A stretch of DNA of 64,000 nucleotides, from the NCBI RefSeq assembly GCF_009363715.1, contig NZ_CP045404.1, positions 3,750,001 through 3,814,000 on the forward strand, written 5' to 3'. This DNA comes from Roseovarius sp. THAF9 (GTDB lineage: Bacteria > Pseudomonadota > Alphaproteobacteria > Rhodobacterales > Rhodobacteraceae). Below the pieces are notes generated by a model that made no database searches, was not told where the DNA came from, and worked only from the letters and a program-made list of their open reading frames with translations. A program made the position numbers and the translations under genes. Every line of letters begins with the position of its first letter. The stretch's first letter is position 1. Shown here one piece after another: positions 17,750 to 26,787 of this stretch.

Positions 17750-18376
17750 ATGGGATCTATCGGAGCAAGCGTAAGACGTGCCTTTGGCCCTTATGAGAGG
17801 CACGTTTCGGAACTTTACCGCCGTGTATTCATCGATCTGGAGAGTCTGGCGGACTGTATCCAGGATTGGGCAGACCCGACCGCCATCTGTGAAATCGGTT
17901 GCGGCGAGGGCGCATTGGCCGAACGCCTTTGCCGGGACTTTCCTGATGCGTCCTACCTGGGCATCGACATAATCCCGCAACTGGGGCGCATGTATGACGG
18001 GGAACGTGCCGAATTCCGCCAGATCGCCGCGCAGGACCTGGCCGAAGAACGCAGCGGACAGTTCGACCTGGTTGTCATCAACGATGTCATGCACCATGTG
18101 CCGGTCGCAATCCGCGCGGACATCCTGCAAGCCGCGAAAAAGCTTTTGATGCCCGGCAGTGTTCTGGTGTTCAAGGACTGGCTCAGACGCAGCACGCCCA
18201 TTCACGCGGCCTGCTACGTGGCCGATGTATACATAGGTGGCGACAAGAACGTCGCCTACATGGCCATGGAAGAGCAACGGGAGCTGATCGCTTCGGTATT
18301 CGGGTCCGAAGCGGTCGCGGCGGAGCAATCGATCAGACCCTGGTCCCAGAACCACGCCTTCAAGGTTGTCAGATAG
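17750..18376 (+). CDS. Class I SAM-dependent methyltransferase
   Basis: This 208-residue Rossmann-fold methyltransferase has motif I CEIGCGEGALAE at about residues 48-59, the acidic end of strand 2 LGIDI, and FDLVVINDVMHHV as motif IV. In this setting it probably methylates a sugar or lipid-linked precursor, but substrate cannot be read from sequence. It begins one base after the GT2 stop and overlaps or abuts the next gene, which supports a common pathway. Confidence 0.82.
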   Translation: MGSIGASVRRAFGPYERHVSELYRRVFIDLESLADCIQDWADPTAICEIGCGEGALAERLCRDFPDASYLGIDIIPQLGRMYDGERAEFRQIAAQDLAEERSGQFDLVVINDVMHHVPVAIRADILQAAKKLLMPGSVLVFKDWLRRSTPIHAACYVADVYIGGDKNVAYMAMEEQRELIASVFGSEAVAAEQSIRPWSQNHAFKVVR

Positions 18377-18386
18377 GCCATTGGGT

Positions 18387-19883
18387 ATGACGGTAACTAC
18401 GTGCATGCAGCTTCCGGGACTCAGTCAAGAACAAAGGCTCACATTTGCGATAAGGCTGTTCATCCTGGTGAAAGTCGCCGCCCTGTTTGTGCTGGCGATC
18501 AACACGCGCTTTGTGATGGATGAGTTTTGGCACTTTACCCAGCCGGTATATCTGTTCGATGGCACCTTCGACACGATATGGCCCAAGAAAGCGGTCGGCT
18601 ACGCGGTCTTTTACGAACTGTCCCACCTGATCGGCTGGGATGCGACATCCATGCTGATCACGGGCCGGTTGACCACAGCCTGCGTTGCGCTGGCGTTGAC
18701 CGTTTGCATCTACAAATGCGCCCGCGCCCTAGGCCACGAGCGTATCACTGCGTTACTGGCAGTGGCGCTCCTGCTCAGTTTCAGCAGCTATATCGAGCGC
18801 GGATTCCGACTTCGGTCCGAACCGCTCGCCACGCTATTTTCGGCCTCGGCCGTTCTGGTCGTCATCCGATATGAAACCGACCGAGCCAAGACCCTTTTTA
18901 TCGCGGGGCTACTCAGCGGGCTAGCCTTCGTGACGACGCAGAAGTCGGTTTATTTCAACTTTGCATTGGGGGCCGCCTTGGTGGTTGATGCCCTCTGCAT
19001 GCGATCTGCCTCGCGCGCGCTCTTTCGTGGAGGGCTGCTCATTTTCGGTTGGGCCGGCGCCATTCTCTTCTACGGCGCCCTGCTGGGCGGCACCGCGATG
19101 CCGCAGGTCTTGAAGGTGCTTTTCCTCGGGCCGGTCGAACTCGCCCTCCACGGTGGCAGCTACTATGAAGGGCTGGATGCCTTCGTCCGGCAGACGCTCT
19201 TGCGCAACGCTTTGCCCTACGCGCTGGTATGTCTTGGCCTTGTCCTGTCAGCTGCGCGTATTCTCAAATGCGACAGTGCAGCTCGGATATTCCTTGTCCA
19301 CGCGGTCCTGATCACCGGGCTTGTCTTCTTTCACAATCAGACATGGCCTTACGTGTTCTCAATGGCGCTGCCATTCCTGGCGGTCTTTGGGGCTGTGGCG
19401 GTGACTGTCCTGCTGCGGCAGAGGGCAAGCCGATCCGCAATGGCGCTGGTCATCCTGTCTGTGATCGCGGTACAGAGCATTGTTCGCAATGTGCAGTATC
19501 TGGGCCACGACAACCGCGCTCAGCTGGCACTCGTCCAACAGGTCGAAGCACAGCTTGCGCAGGACGAGACCTATTTCGACGGCATCGGCATGATCCCGAG
19601 TCGCCGTATGGAACCCCGCTTGTGGCTCGATGCCCAGGCCGTCCGTAAAACGAAAGAAGAAGGGCAGAATTCCACGCTCTACGGCGCATTACTCCGTGCC
19701 GAGCCGCACCTTGTCATTGCGACCTATCGCACAGACGGGTTGGGCTCCGTATTCGGAAGTGCTCTGAATACGAAATACGGCTTTCTTACATCTCATATTT
19801 TGCTGCGGTTCGAGGCTAATCCAATGCTGACACCTCCAAAGGCCGAGCGGGCTCCGCTCTTCAACGGTATATATACCGATTGA
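18387..19883 (+). CDS. Membrane glycosyltransferase, GT39/ArnT-like (GT-C fold)
   Basis: This protein of about 498 residues is mostly hydrophobic (ten or more helices). The first extracytoplasmic loop holds an acidic pair (FVMDEFWH) as expected for the catalytic D/E of GT-C enzymes that take sugar from polyprenyl phosphate. A soluble C-terminal part (from about residue 370) ends near FNGIYTD. It likely transfers the sugar charged by the DPM1-like GT2 onto a periplasmic acceptor. The start is uncertain: a TTG at 18366 overlaps the methyltransferase stop, ATG occurs at 18387 and again at 18408. It is the last intact gene before the integrase remnant. Confidence 0.7.
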   Translation: MTVTTCMQLPGLSQEQRLTFAIRLFILVKVAALFVLAINTRFVMDEFWHFTQPVYLFDGTFDTIWPKKAVGYAVFYELSHLIGWDATSMLITGRLTTACVALALTVCIYKCARALGHERITALLAVALLLSFSSYIERGFRLRSEPLATLFSASAVLVVIRYETDRAKTLFIAGLLSGLAFVTTQKSVYFNFALGAALVVDALCMRSASRALFRGGLLIFGWAGAILFYGALLGGTAMPQVLKVLFLGPVELALHGGSYYEGLDAFVRQTLLRNALPYALVCLGLVLSAARILKCDSAARIFLVHAVLITGLVFFHNQTWPYVFSMALPFLAVFGAVAVTVLLRQRASRSAMALVILSVIAVQSIVRNVQYLGHDNRAQLALVQQVEAQLAQDETYFDGIGMIPSRRMEPRLWLDAQAVRKTKEEGQNSTLYGALLRAEPHLVIATYRTDGLGSVFGSALNTKYGFLTSHILLRFEANPMLTPPKAERAPLFNGIYTD

Positions 19884-20185
19884 GTCGTGCTGGGATGCCG
19901 GAGGTCATGCCTCACACGGCGCGACACACTGCGATTATCGGAGCCATGGGGGGCTGCGCGATTGTCTGGCACGTATCAGGGCTCTTCGGCGTAGCGATGG
20001 GCACGCTCGAGAGGTATCACGCGCACTACCATCCCGACTACGTGAAAACAGCCGTCAACGTCGCCCACAAAATGGGTAACGATAAGTGTCCAACGGGCAC
20101 GTCAACGCTGTGCGTCACGCCAGCCTACCTCCGATGCCGAAGCGGCAGACGCCACCGTAAGGCGAATTCGGTGTCACATTTCTGA
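19880..20185 (+). pseudogene. Remnant of a tyrosine recombinase (phage-type integrase) C-terminus
   Basis: The open frame of 101 codons carries two blocks that resemble the end of tRNA-targeting tyrosine recombinases. The first is PHTARHTA (the H-x-x-R box of the active site, about residues 11-18). The second is TLERYHAHYHPDYVKTAVN, like the usual ERVYGHHHPDY segment that contains the second histidine region and the nucleophilic tyrosine. The N-terminal DNA-binding and first catalytic-Arg regions are absent, the spacing between blocks is slightly altered, and about 35 unrelated residues trail at the end, so it is not a working enzyme. It sits about 65 bases from the 3' end of tRNA-Pro and reads toward it, where an integrase of an island would lie. 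Confidence 0.62.
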
Positions 20186-20220
20186 AACGCGTCCCAGACA
20201 GAAAACATCCTGAAACACCT

Positions 20221-20240
20221 AAGGGCCCCGAGGGGCCCTC
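20221..20240. terminator. GC-rich hairpin just beyond the tRNA-Pro 3' end
   Basis: A self-complementary block (AGGGCCCC with GGGGCCCT and a minimal loop) lies 7 bases from the tRNA 3' end. The plus-strand side is followed by ATTTTATT; the minus-strand tail is weaker. It probably ends transcription of the tRNA and/or of the island genes. Confidence 0.6.
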
Positions 20241-20247
20241 ATTTTAT

Positions 20248-20324
20248 TGGTCGGAGTGAGAGGATTCGAACCTCCGGCCCCTGCCTCCCGAAGACAGTGC
20301 TCTACCAGGCTGAGCTACACTCCG
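20248..20324 (-). tRNA. tRNA-Pro, anticodon CGG
   Basis: A complete 77-base cloverleaf is readable on the minus strand. The acceptor stem CGGAGTG/CACTCCG has the C1-G72 pair typical of proline tRNAs. The D arm is GCTC/GAGC, the anticodon stem CTGTC/GGCAG encloses loop TTCGGGA (anticodon CGG), the T arm is GGAGG/CCTCT with TTCGAAT loop, and the discriminator A plus an encoded CCA end the molecule. Its 3' half is duplicated in decayed form at 14244-14294. Confidence 0.96.
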
Positions 20325-20390
20325 ACCGTGAGACAGCCGATTACAGAAGCCGCATTTCCTTTGCAAGGGCGGAATCGCGTGATGGGCGTC

Positions 20391-20873
20391 TCAACACCCC
20401 TGGCTTATCCGTCCGCGAAAGCGCTCGAAATCTTCCGCCATGATGCGAAAGGACTTCTTGTCGTGTTCTGGCGCGCCGATACTTGAATAGAAAGCCTGCG
20501 AAGTTGCGTTGCTGCCATCGGTTTGCCAGTCTACCCGTACGCACCCTGCTGCCTGCGCACGCGCCAGCAACCAGCATATGAGCGTCCGCCCGACGCCTTT
20601 GCCACGAGCAGACTCGCTGACGAAAATTTCTTTCATGTAAAGCGCCACTCCGGCGCCGGCAGGCACGGTCAGCGTCCAGATCGCAAAACCCAACGCCACA
20701 TCTCCCTCGAATGCCATAAGGCAGGAAACATGCCGCGCGTCATTCAAAAGGTCGACCACGCGCCGTTCTTGTTGGGGTGTCGCTGCAGAGATCCCGTAGT
20801 GCGATAGGCATTCACGGTAGAGGAGCAGGAAATCCGGCTCCAATTCCGGGCGATACTCCAGCGTTTCGATCAA
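20391..20873 (-). CDS. GNAT-family N-acetyltransferase
   Basis: This 160-residue single-domain acetyltransferase has strands leading to the acetyl-CoA pyrophosphate loop in [19 protein letters not shown] (the R/Q-x-x-G-x-G/A pattern as ARGKGVG). The late block [21 protein letters not shown] is the usual end of the fold. Close family members act on small amines or amino acids. The start is a TTG that shares bases with the leuB stop (TTGA), indicating translational coupling to leuB, although no direct metabolic link is evident. Confidence 0.82.
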   Translation of the reverse strand: MIETLEYRPELEPDFLLLYRECLSHYGISAATPQQERRVVDLLNDARHVSCLMAFEGDVALGFAIWTLTVPAGAGVALYMKEIFVSESARGKGVGRTLICWLLARAQAAGCVRVDWQTDGSNATSQAFYSSIGAPEHDKKSFRIMAEDFERFRGRISQGC

Positions 20874-21976
20874 AGGCCGTCGGACAGCGCGGCGACGATT
20901 GCATCGCCCATTTCGCTTGTCGTCACGGGCTGTACGCCTTCCTCACCTAGCAGGTCCGCCGTGCGCAGGCCATCGGCCAAAACTTTCTCGACCGCGGTTT
21001 CGAGACGTGTGGCCTCATCCCCCTGATCGAAGCTGTACCGCAGCGCCATCGCAAAGCTGAGGATACAGGCAATCGGGTTCGCCTTGCCCTGCCCTGCGAT
21101 GTCGGGTGCCGAGCCGTGCACGGGCTCATAAAGCGCTTTGGGCCGTCCATTGGCCATCGGCGCACCGAGGCTGGCCGAAGGCAGCATGCCCAGGCTGCCC
21201 GTCAGCATCGCGGCGGCATCCGACAGCATGTCGCCAAAGAGATTGTCGGTGACGATAACGTCGAACTGCTTGGGCCAGCGGCAAAGCTGCATCGCGCCGG
21301 CATCAGCATACATATGGCTCAGCTCGACATCCGGATAATCTTCGTCATGCACCTTCTGGACCACCTCGCGCCACAGGATGCCCGACTCCATGACGTTGGC
21401 CTTCTCCATCGAACAGACCTTGTTCGACCGGCGCCGCGCAAGCTCGAAGGCCGACCGCGCGACGCGGTCGATCTCGGACTCGGTGTAGCGTTGGGTGTTG
21501 ATGCCGACCCGCTCGTTGCCTTCCTGAATGATGCCGCGCGGCTCACCAAAATAGATGCCGCTTGTCAGCTCGCGCACAATGACGATATCGAGCCCTGCCA
21601 CGACGTCTTTCTTCAGGCTGGAGAAATCCGCCAAGGCGTCAAAGCACTGTGCCGGGCGCAGGTTGGAATAAAGATCCATCTCTTTGCGCAGGCGCAACAG
21701 GCCGCGCTCCGGCTTGACCGAGAAATCCAAGTTGTCGTATTTCGGTCCACCCACCGCGCCCAAAAGCACCGCATCAACGGATTGCGCCTTTTCCATCGTG
21801 TCGTCATGCAGCGGCGTGCCGTGCTTGTCGTAGGCCGCGCCGCCGACAAGATCCTCGCTTACGTCGAACGCCATGCCGCGGTTGGATCCGAACCAGTCAA
21901 TCACCTTACGGACTTCGACCATGACCTCGGGGCCGATTCCGTCGCCGGGCAGAATAAGAAGCGAGGGGGTGCTCAT
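20870..21976 (-). CDS. leuB: 3-isopropylmalate dehydrogenase
   Basis: This 368-residue enzyme performs the NAD-dependent oxidative decarboxylation of 3-isopropylmalate in leucine synthesis. It starts [19 protein letters not shown]. The substrate-binding arginines ([20 protein letters not shown]), the [14 protein letters not shown] segment, the metal-ligand region [14 protein letters not shown] and the NAD loop [18 protein letters not shown] are all present. The start at 21976 has AAAGGA 5-6 bases upstream and was chosen over an in-frame ATG 57 bases earlier. leuC and leuD lie 5 kb away, with unrelated genes between. Confidence 0.97.
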   Translation of the reverse strand: MSTPSLLILPGDGIGPEVMVEVRKVIDWFGSNRGMAFDVSEDLVGGAAYDKHGTPLHDDTMEKAQSVDAVLLGAVGGPKYDNLDFSVKPERGLLRLRKEMDLYSNLRPAQCFDALADFSSLKKDVVAGLDIVIVRELTSGIYFGEPRGIIQEGNERVGINTQRYTESEIDRVARSAFELARRRSNKVCSMEKANVMESGILWREVVQKVHDEDYPDVELSHMYADAGAMQLCRWPKQFDVIVTDNLFGDMLSDAAAMLTGSLGMLPSASLGAPMANGRPKALYEPVHGSAPDIAGQGKANPIACILSFAMALRYSFDQGDEATRLETAVEKVLADGLRTADLLGEEGVQPVTTSEMGDAIVAALSDGL

Positions 21977-22029
21977 GCGCGATCCTTTCGAAACTCTTTT
22001 CCATCGCCTAGCCTGAGCCGCGGGGAGGG

Positions 22030-22914
22030 TCAAGAAAGGTAAGGCTTCAATCCCGTTGCAAGAGCCTGCCAGACCACGGCAATCCTTGGTGTGTGTCGCA
22101 GAGCTTGATGGGTCGCGAGCCAGACCGGAAGGCTTGGCAGGTCGATATCGAAATCGAGATCCTCGACATCATCGTGAAGTTTGCCCAGCGCCTTCATGCC
22201 AAACCCGACGCCGCATCCCGCGCGGACCAGTTCCCAACCCACTGTGTGACTGTCGCACCGAAAGGCAAACAGCTCGCGCGAGGCGGGCATGTCGCGTTCC
22301 TGCATGCCGCGAATGATCTCCTCGTTCCGGTCATAGCCGATCAGAGGATGGTCATAGAGGTCCGTGAAGGTGCGCGGTCGTCCTGCGCGTTGAAGGTAGG
22401 CGCGGGAAGCAAACAGGCTAAGCGGGAAATCTCCAAGGTGGCGCGCCACCAGTTCGAGCTGTTCCGGGCGATACATGCGCACGGCGATATCGGCCTCGCG
22501 GAACAGAAGGTTTTCGGTGCTGTCCGAAGGCATAAGGTCAATGCTGATGCCGGGATGCTCGTTCCTCAGCCGGGCCAGGATCGGCGGCAGGATATAGACC
22601 GACACCGTCTCGCTTGCAGTAATTCGCACCGCGCCGGTTGCCTGTGTCTGCTGCCCGGCGGCCGTAAGCTCGATCTCTACCATGGCGCGATGCATCGCGC
22701 GTGCGGGTTCCAGCAAGGACTGGCCGCTTTCAGTCAGTTCGAGGCCCTTTGCTTTGCGGTGAAACAGGACCTGGCTAAGTTGCTCTTCCAACTGGCGGAC
22801 TTGGCGCCCAAGTGTCGGCTGGCTGGCCCCCACAAGCCGGGCTGCGGCGGAAAGCGACCCCTTCTCCGCCACCGCAAGGAACGCGCGGACGAGCGACCAA
22901 TCCAGATCTGACAT
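22030..22914 (-). CDS. LysR-family transcriptional regulator
   Basis: This 294-residue regulator has an N-terminal winged helix-turn-helix (residues 1-60, [21 protein letters not shown] then [17 protein letters not shown]) and a periplasmic-binding-like effector domain. It is transcribed away from the NAD-binding protein gene at 23023, the classic layout for a LysR regulator and its target. The 109-base gap contains a perfect inverted repeat. The start at 22914 gives a normal HTH position; an ATG 12 bases upstream is possible. Confidence 0.9.
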   Translation of the reverse strand: MSDLDWSLVRAFLAVAEKGSLSAAARLVGASQPTLGRQVRQLEEQLSQVLFHRKAKGLELTESGQSLLEPARAMHRAMVEIELTAAGQQTQATGAVRITASETVSVYILPPILARLRNEHPGISIDLMPSDSTENLLFREADIAVRMYRPEQLELVARHLGDFPLSLFASRAYLQRAGRPRTFTDLYDHPLIGYDRNEEIIRGMQERDMPASRELFAFRCDSHTVGWELVRAGCGVGFGMKALGKLHDDVEDLDFDIDLPSLPVWLATHQALRHTPRIAVVWQALATGLKPYLS

Positions 22915-22924
22915 GCGGCTTACC

Positions 22925-22938
22925 ATTCATAAATGAAT
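22925..22938. promoter_or_regulatory. Palindrome in the LysR/epimerase divergent promoter region
   Basis: ATTCAT-AA-ATGAAT is a perfect 6-bp inverted repeat 10 bases upstream of the LysR start and 85 bases upstream of the divergent gene. AT-rich dyads of this kind are common LysR recognition sites, and its position fits autoregulation plus control of the neighbour. Binding is inferred. Confidence 0.5.
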
Positions 22939-23022
22939 ACCTTATGAGCGAAATTTGGCAATTCCTATTCCCGTTCAACTATCTAACGTAGCGTCAATCA
23001 TCGTCGTGCGAGGGGTGAAGAC

Positions 23023-23955
23023 ATGCAGAAGACCGTTCTTATTTTGGGTGCCAAGGGCCGTTTCGGGCGCCATGCCACCGAGGCGTTCTGGAATGCCGGT
23101 TGGACGGTGCGGTTGTTCGACCGCGCGCAGGACGAGCTGACGACCGCGGCACGAGGCGCCGATATGATCGTGGCCGCGTGGAACCCGCCGTATCACCTTT
23201 GGAAAGATCAACTCCCCCTGCTTCACGCCAAAGTGCAGGCTGCTGCGGGGGCTTCTGGCGCTGCGGTGGTCTTGCCAGGAAATGTCTATGTCTATCCCAC
23301 TGACGCCAAGGCACTGTGGAGCGAAGGCACAAACCACGCCGCGCCCACGCCGTTGGGGCGCATCCGACAGGAAGTGGAACAGAGCTATCGTGATAGCGGC
23401 GTGCAAACGATCCTTCTGCGCGCGGGAGATTTCATTGATACCGAACCGACAGGCGGCTGGTTCGACAGGGTTCTCATGTCGCGCGTACAGCGGGGGCAGC
23501 TTCGCTACCCAGGTGATCCCAATGCGCTGCATTCCTGGGCCTACCTACCGGACCTTGCGCGAGCGGCCGAACAGCTTGCGCGCCAGAAGCTCAGCCTGGG
23601 AAGTTACGAGGAGGTCATGTTTCCCGGTTACAGCATTACGGGCAGGCAGATTGCGGATCTTCTGTCGCATATTTCATGCCGCAAGATCATGGTGCGACGG
23701 ATGTCATGGATACCGCTTCGGCTGGCGGCGCCGGTCTGGCCCATGGCAAAGGGCTTGCTTGAGATGCGCTATCTTTGGGACACGCCCCACAGCTTGCGGT
23801 CCAAGCGCCTGTCGGAGCTTTGCCCAACCTATCGCGATACCGATGTGGAAGATGCGGTTCGCCAGGCTGCCGCGCCGTGGTTGAGCCGCGTCCGAAACGC
23901 GCGCAGCGCTCAGTTCTGTCACTTCACCAGAAGGTCGACCCAAACCAACCTGTGA
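23023..23955 (+). CDS. NAD(P)-binding Rossmann protein, atypical SDR/epimerase-like
   Basis: This 310-residue protein begins with a dinucleotide-binding fold (VLILGAKGRFGRHATEAF, an altered G-x-x-G-x-x-G), followed by VLPGNVYVYPTD and a C-terminal segment with SWAYLPDLARA typical of extended or atypical SDRs. The usual catalytic YxxxK is not clear, so it may be a reductase-like sensor or act on an unusual substrate. It is probably controlled by the divergent LysR protein. Its 3' end overlaps the convergent EEP-family gene by 37 bases. Confidence 0.7.
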   Translation: MQKTVLILGAKGRFGRHATEAFWNAGWTVRLFDRAQDELTTAARGADMIVAAWNPPYHLWKDQLPLLHAKVQAAAGASGAAVVLPGNVYVYPTDAKALWSEGTNHAAPTPLGRIRQEVEQSYRDSGVQTILLRAGDFIDTEPTGGWFDRVLMSRVQRGQLRYPGDPNALHSWAYLPDLARAAEQLARQKLSLGSYEEVMFPGYSITGRQIADLLSHISCRKIMVRRMSWIPLRLAAPVWPMAKGLLEMRYLWDTPHSLRSKRLSELCPTYRDTDVEDAVRQAAAPWLSRVRNARSAQFCHFTRRSTQTNL

Positions 23956-24983
23956 CGGCTTGCCTCAGCGGTGTCCGTATCGGTGCCCCGCGCCACAATC
24001 CCGCTGTCCAGGATTTCCAGCTCGGCGGATGGAAGGACATAGCTGACCCGAAGCGATCCAGGCACAGGCGCAGGCCAGTCTACCGTGTCAAGGCGTGGGT
24101 CGCCTGTATGGGCCTCGCCCTGTTTCAAGGCGCCGCTCCGCATCGGCATCGGATCCTGTAACCGGTCATCTGAAAGAAGGCGCCGGATCGCCTCTTTCCG
24201 CCCTTCGCCGTCGACCGGGTCGAGGTTGGCGTCGCCGGCCAGCACGAAGGGCGCGCCGGGTGCCTGACCCAGCCTGCCATCGAGATAATGAAGCCAAAAG
24301 ACAATCTCGTCATGGTTCCTGCGCCCGTTTCGATCTTCCGGCCCATCGAGCACAGGCGGGCTGGCGTGAAAGGTCAGAACGCGCAGGGTGGTGTCGCCGA
24401 CCTGAATAGGGACGTCCCAATGCGCCACGGTCGACAGGCGCTGAACCGCGGCGATACCTGCCGGCAAAAGCGGTTTATCATCCTTTAACGTCAACTGCGC
24501 ATCAGGCATGTCCCGCCAAAGGCGCCCACTGAAGTCACGCACCTTGCCGGTCAGAATGGGGAATCGCGACAGCACCGCCATACCGCCCTGTCCTGCGAAC
24601 TCTCCATAGCCTTGGGCGTCCCTGGCACGGCCTAGCCGTCCGTCTCCGTCAAGGTCCAGCCCTGTCGCCATTCCTGCGTTGGGGCGCAGCGCAAAGATAT
24701 GACCCAGGTTGAGCCCGTGATGGGCAATACGGCCCCTGAGCGCCCGCAAGGCGGCCAAGTCGTGGTCATAGTCGATGTCTTGAAGCGCGATGATATCGGG
24801 CTGCGCCTGCGCGATGACCCTTGCGACAGCCTCGGCCTGCGGATCGTCCTCCGACAGGATATCGCGCAGCAAAAGTCCGGGACCATTCCGGGCAAGCTCG
24901 GTGTTGAAGGTTGCGATGCGCACCAACGTTTCCGACATCGCGGGCCAAGCGCCAAGGGTCGCGATCAGAATGGCGGCGATCAG
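23919..24983 (-). CDS. Endonuclease/exonuclease/phosphatase-family protein, exported
   Basis: The mature part shows the EEP fold: VRIATFNTEL, DIIALQDIDYDHDL (catalytic-metal aspartate/glutamate region), LTFHASPP, FVLAGDANLDPVD and a final SRHRLVWVDL with the catalytic His. A hydrophobic signal segment (RLIAAILIATLGAWPA) precedes SETLVRIA, so it is probably periplasmic. The start is unsettled: no ATG/GTG/TTG lies in a suitable place. A CTG at 24983 overlaps the upstream stop (CTGA) about 11 bases after AAGGA and includes the signal segment; the first ATG (24938) would delete it. It is coupled to the membrane-protein gene upstream. Confidence 0.75.
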   Translation of the reverse strand: MIAAILIATLGAWPAMSETLVRIATFNTELARNGPGLLLRDILSEDDPQAEAVARVIAQAQPDIIALQDIDYDHDLAALRALRGRIAHHGLNLGHIFALRPNAGMATGLDLDGDGRLGRARDAQGYGEFAGQGGMAVLSRFPILTGKVRDFSGRLWRDMPDAQLTLKDDKPLLPAGIAAVQRLSTVAHWDVPIQVGDTTLRVLTFHASPPVLDGPEDRNGRRNHDEIVFWLHYLDGRLGQAPGAPFVLAGDANLDPVDGEGRKEAIRRLLSDDRLQDPMPMRSGALKQGEAHTGDPRLDTVDWPAPVPGSLRVSYVLPSAELEILDSGIVARGTDTDTAEASRHRLVWVDLLVK

Positions 24984-25867
24984 GCGTTCTGCAATCCTTC
25001 GGCCTCGGCCTTGGCATAGACGCGCCGACGCTTTTCCTCGATCAACTCGGCCACGCGCATCAGTGCGATGCCGCGCATCAGAATGCTTGCAGGAAGAAGG
25101 GCCCATACGGTCATCATCCAGATCAATGTTTGCTCGCTCTGGAACGACACCGGCTCGATCACCAGCGATGCCGCCTTTACGATCGCTGGGATCAAGAATG
25201 GCAGCAAAGCCCCTAACACAATGTTAAGACCTGAATCGCGCCGCAGCCGGTCCACGATATCACCACCGCGCGTGGGATCGAAAAGCGGCAGGTTCACCCA
25301 GACGTTGAACGCACCGTTACGCATCGGCCATCCCAAAAGCCGCACAAGCGTAACGAAAACCAATATCATAACCAGCGACACGCTGTAGGCGACGCCTGCC
25401 GCGATCCGGACGCTATTGGCCAATTCCAGGGTTGCGTCCGCGGGTAACATCAGAACAACAAGACGCACCGGCGAGAACGGAAAATCCATGGCATTGCCGA
25501 TTGCTTGCGCAAAGTAAGTAATGATCAGCGTGATCGGGCTCGGCTCGATCTTGCCACGTGCGATCAGCGACAGCATGACAACCACAAGGGCCAGCGCCAG
25601 GAACTTCAGCCGGTTGAAGGGCGGGGCGAACCGGAATTCGACAATGCTCGGGTAACGGCCAAAGTATTCGATGAACGTCAGAAACGAGAAGAGCAGCGCG
25701 ATCACCACGACGATCTGTGCCGTGTCCGTCGCGACCGACGGCAGCACAAGTGCGGGTGTTGCCACCAGCAAAGCTACGAGTATTGCGCGCGTCAGCGCGC
25801 TGATGATCTGCGAAACCACTGCCCGGTTCCCTTCCAACTGGCCTGACACGGTTCGATGCCGCGCCAT
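24980..25867 (-). CDS. Conserved membrane protein of unknown function
   Basis: This 295-residue protein has about six hydrophobic helices (for example ILVALLVATPALVLP, IVVVIALLFSFLTFIEYFG, FLALALVVVMLSLIARG) and a charged cytoplasmic C-terminus ending EEKRRRVYAKAEAEG. I recognise no named domain; similar proteins exist in Rhodobacteraceae next to the EEP-family gene found here. The start at 25867 (MARHRTVSG) gives a sensible N-terminus; the frame stays open for another 49 codons upstream without a better signal. It is the first gene of a two-gene unit. Confidence 0.6.
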   Translation of the reverse strand: MARHRTVSGQLEGNRAVVSQIISALTRAILVALLVATPALVLPSVATDTAQIVVVIALLFSFLTFIEYFGRYPSIVEFRFAPPFNRLKFLALALVVVMLSLIARGKIEPSPITLIITYFAQAIGNAMDFPFSPVRLVVLMLPADATLELANSVRIAAGVAYSVSLVMILVFVTLVRLLGWPMRNGAFNVWVNLPLFDPTRGGDIVDRLRRDSGLNIVLGALLPFLIPAIVKAASLVIEPVSFQSEQTLIWMMTVWALLPASILMRGIALMRVAELIEEKRRRVYAKAEAEGLQNA

Positions 25868-26181
25868 TGTTCCAACTTGGGTCCGTCGATTATGACGGCT
25901 TGCCTCAATCTTGCCCAATTTTTGCCTTCTTTCACCATCCGGCTCAAGATACCAAGTCGTTAGACTTAGAATTTCCGGCGATTTGATGGTGATGGTGGTG
26001 CCAGATTGCATCAATTTGCTGCCGGATTTGCGGCGCCGTAGCGGTCGGACGCTACATGTAGGGGCTCCAGGCTAAACCCCCACAATAATTGATTAATATA
26101 AGTTGTGCTTTTGATTAATGTTTTAAGCTCATGATTACGCCGGCCACACTATGCCGCCGGCGCACTGCTGTCATTTCAGGA
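25868..26181. other. Non-coding spacer between the membrane-protein operon and leuD
   Basis: About 314 bases. The part near 26085-26135 is AT-rich (AATAATTGATTAATATAAG and TTGATTAATG), suitable for the promoter of the leftward membrane-protein unit. GCCGGC-containing inverted repeats near 26138-26162 sit close to the leuD stop and could help end leuCD transcription, but there is no T tract. No gene was seen. Confidence 0.4.
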
Positions 26182-26787
26182 TCAGACCCAGGGGCGTTCC
26201 GTCGCGGCCTTCGACTCGAACGCGTCGATTGATGCGGCCTTTTCCATCGTCAGACCGATGTCATCGAGCCCGTTCAACAGGCAGTGCTTGCGCCAGGGGT
26301 CGACCTCGAACCCGATCGTGCCACCATCCGGGCCAGTAATCTCCTGGTTTTCCAGGTCCACGGTCAGCACCGCGTTCGACCCACGCTCCGCGTCATCCAT
26401 CAGCTTGTTCACCTCTTCCTGCGGCAGAACGATGGGCAGGATGCCGTTCTTGAAGCAGTTGTTGTAGAAGATGTCGGCGAAGCTGGTGGAGATCACGCAG
26501 CGAATACCGAAATCGAGCAGCGCCCACGGCGCGTGCTCCCGGCTCGAGCCACAGCCGAAATTATCCCCGGCCACGATGATCTTGGCCTCGCGATAGGCGG
26601 GCTGGTTCAGAACAAAACCCGGGATCTCTTCGCCATTGTCGTCATAGCGCATCTCGTCAAACAAGTTCACACCCAGCCCAGACCGCTTGATCGTCTTCAG
26701 GAACTGTTTGGGGATGATCATGTCGGTGTCGATGTTGACCAGCGGCATCGGCGCCGCGACACCGGTCAGTTTCACGAATTTTTCCAT
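26182..26787 (-). CDS. leuD: 3-isopropylmalate dehydratase small subunit
   Basis: This 201-residue swivelling domain partners LeuC in the isomerisation of 2- to 3-isopropylmalate. It begins [20 protein letters not shown] and contains the [13 protein letters not shown] substrate loop and [17 protein letters not shown]. The length is the family norm. It starts with a one-base overlap with the leuC stop (TGATG), so the two subunits are translated together. Confidence 0.97.
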   Translation of the reverse strand: MEKFVKLTGVAAPMPLVNIDTDMIIPKQFLKTIKRSGLGVNLFDEMRYDDNGEEIPGFVLNQPAYREAKIIVAGDNFGCGSSREHAPWALLDFGIRCVISTSFADIFYNNCFKNGILPIVLPQEEVNKLMDDAERGSNAVLTVDLENQEITGPDGGTIGFEVDPWRKHCLLNGLDDIGLTMEKAASIDAFESKAATERPWV

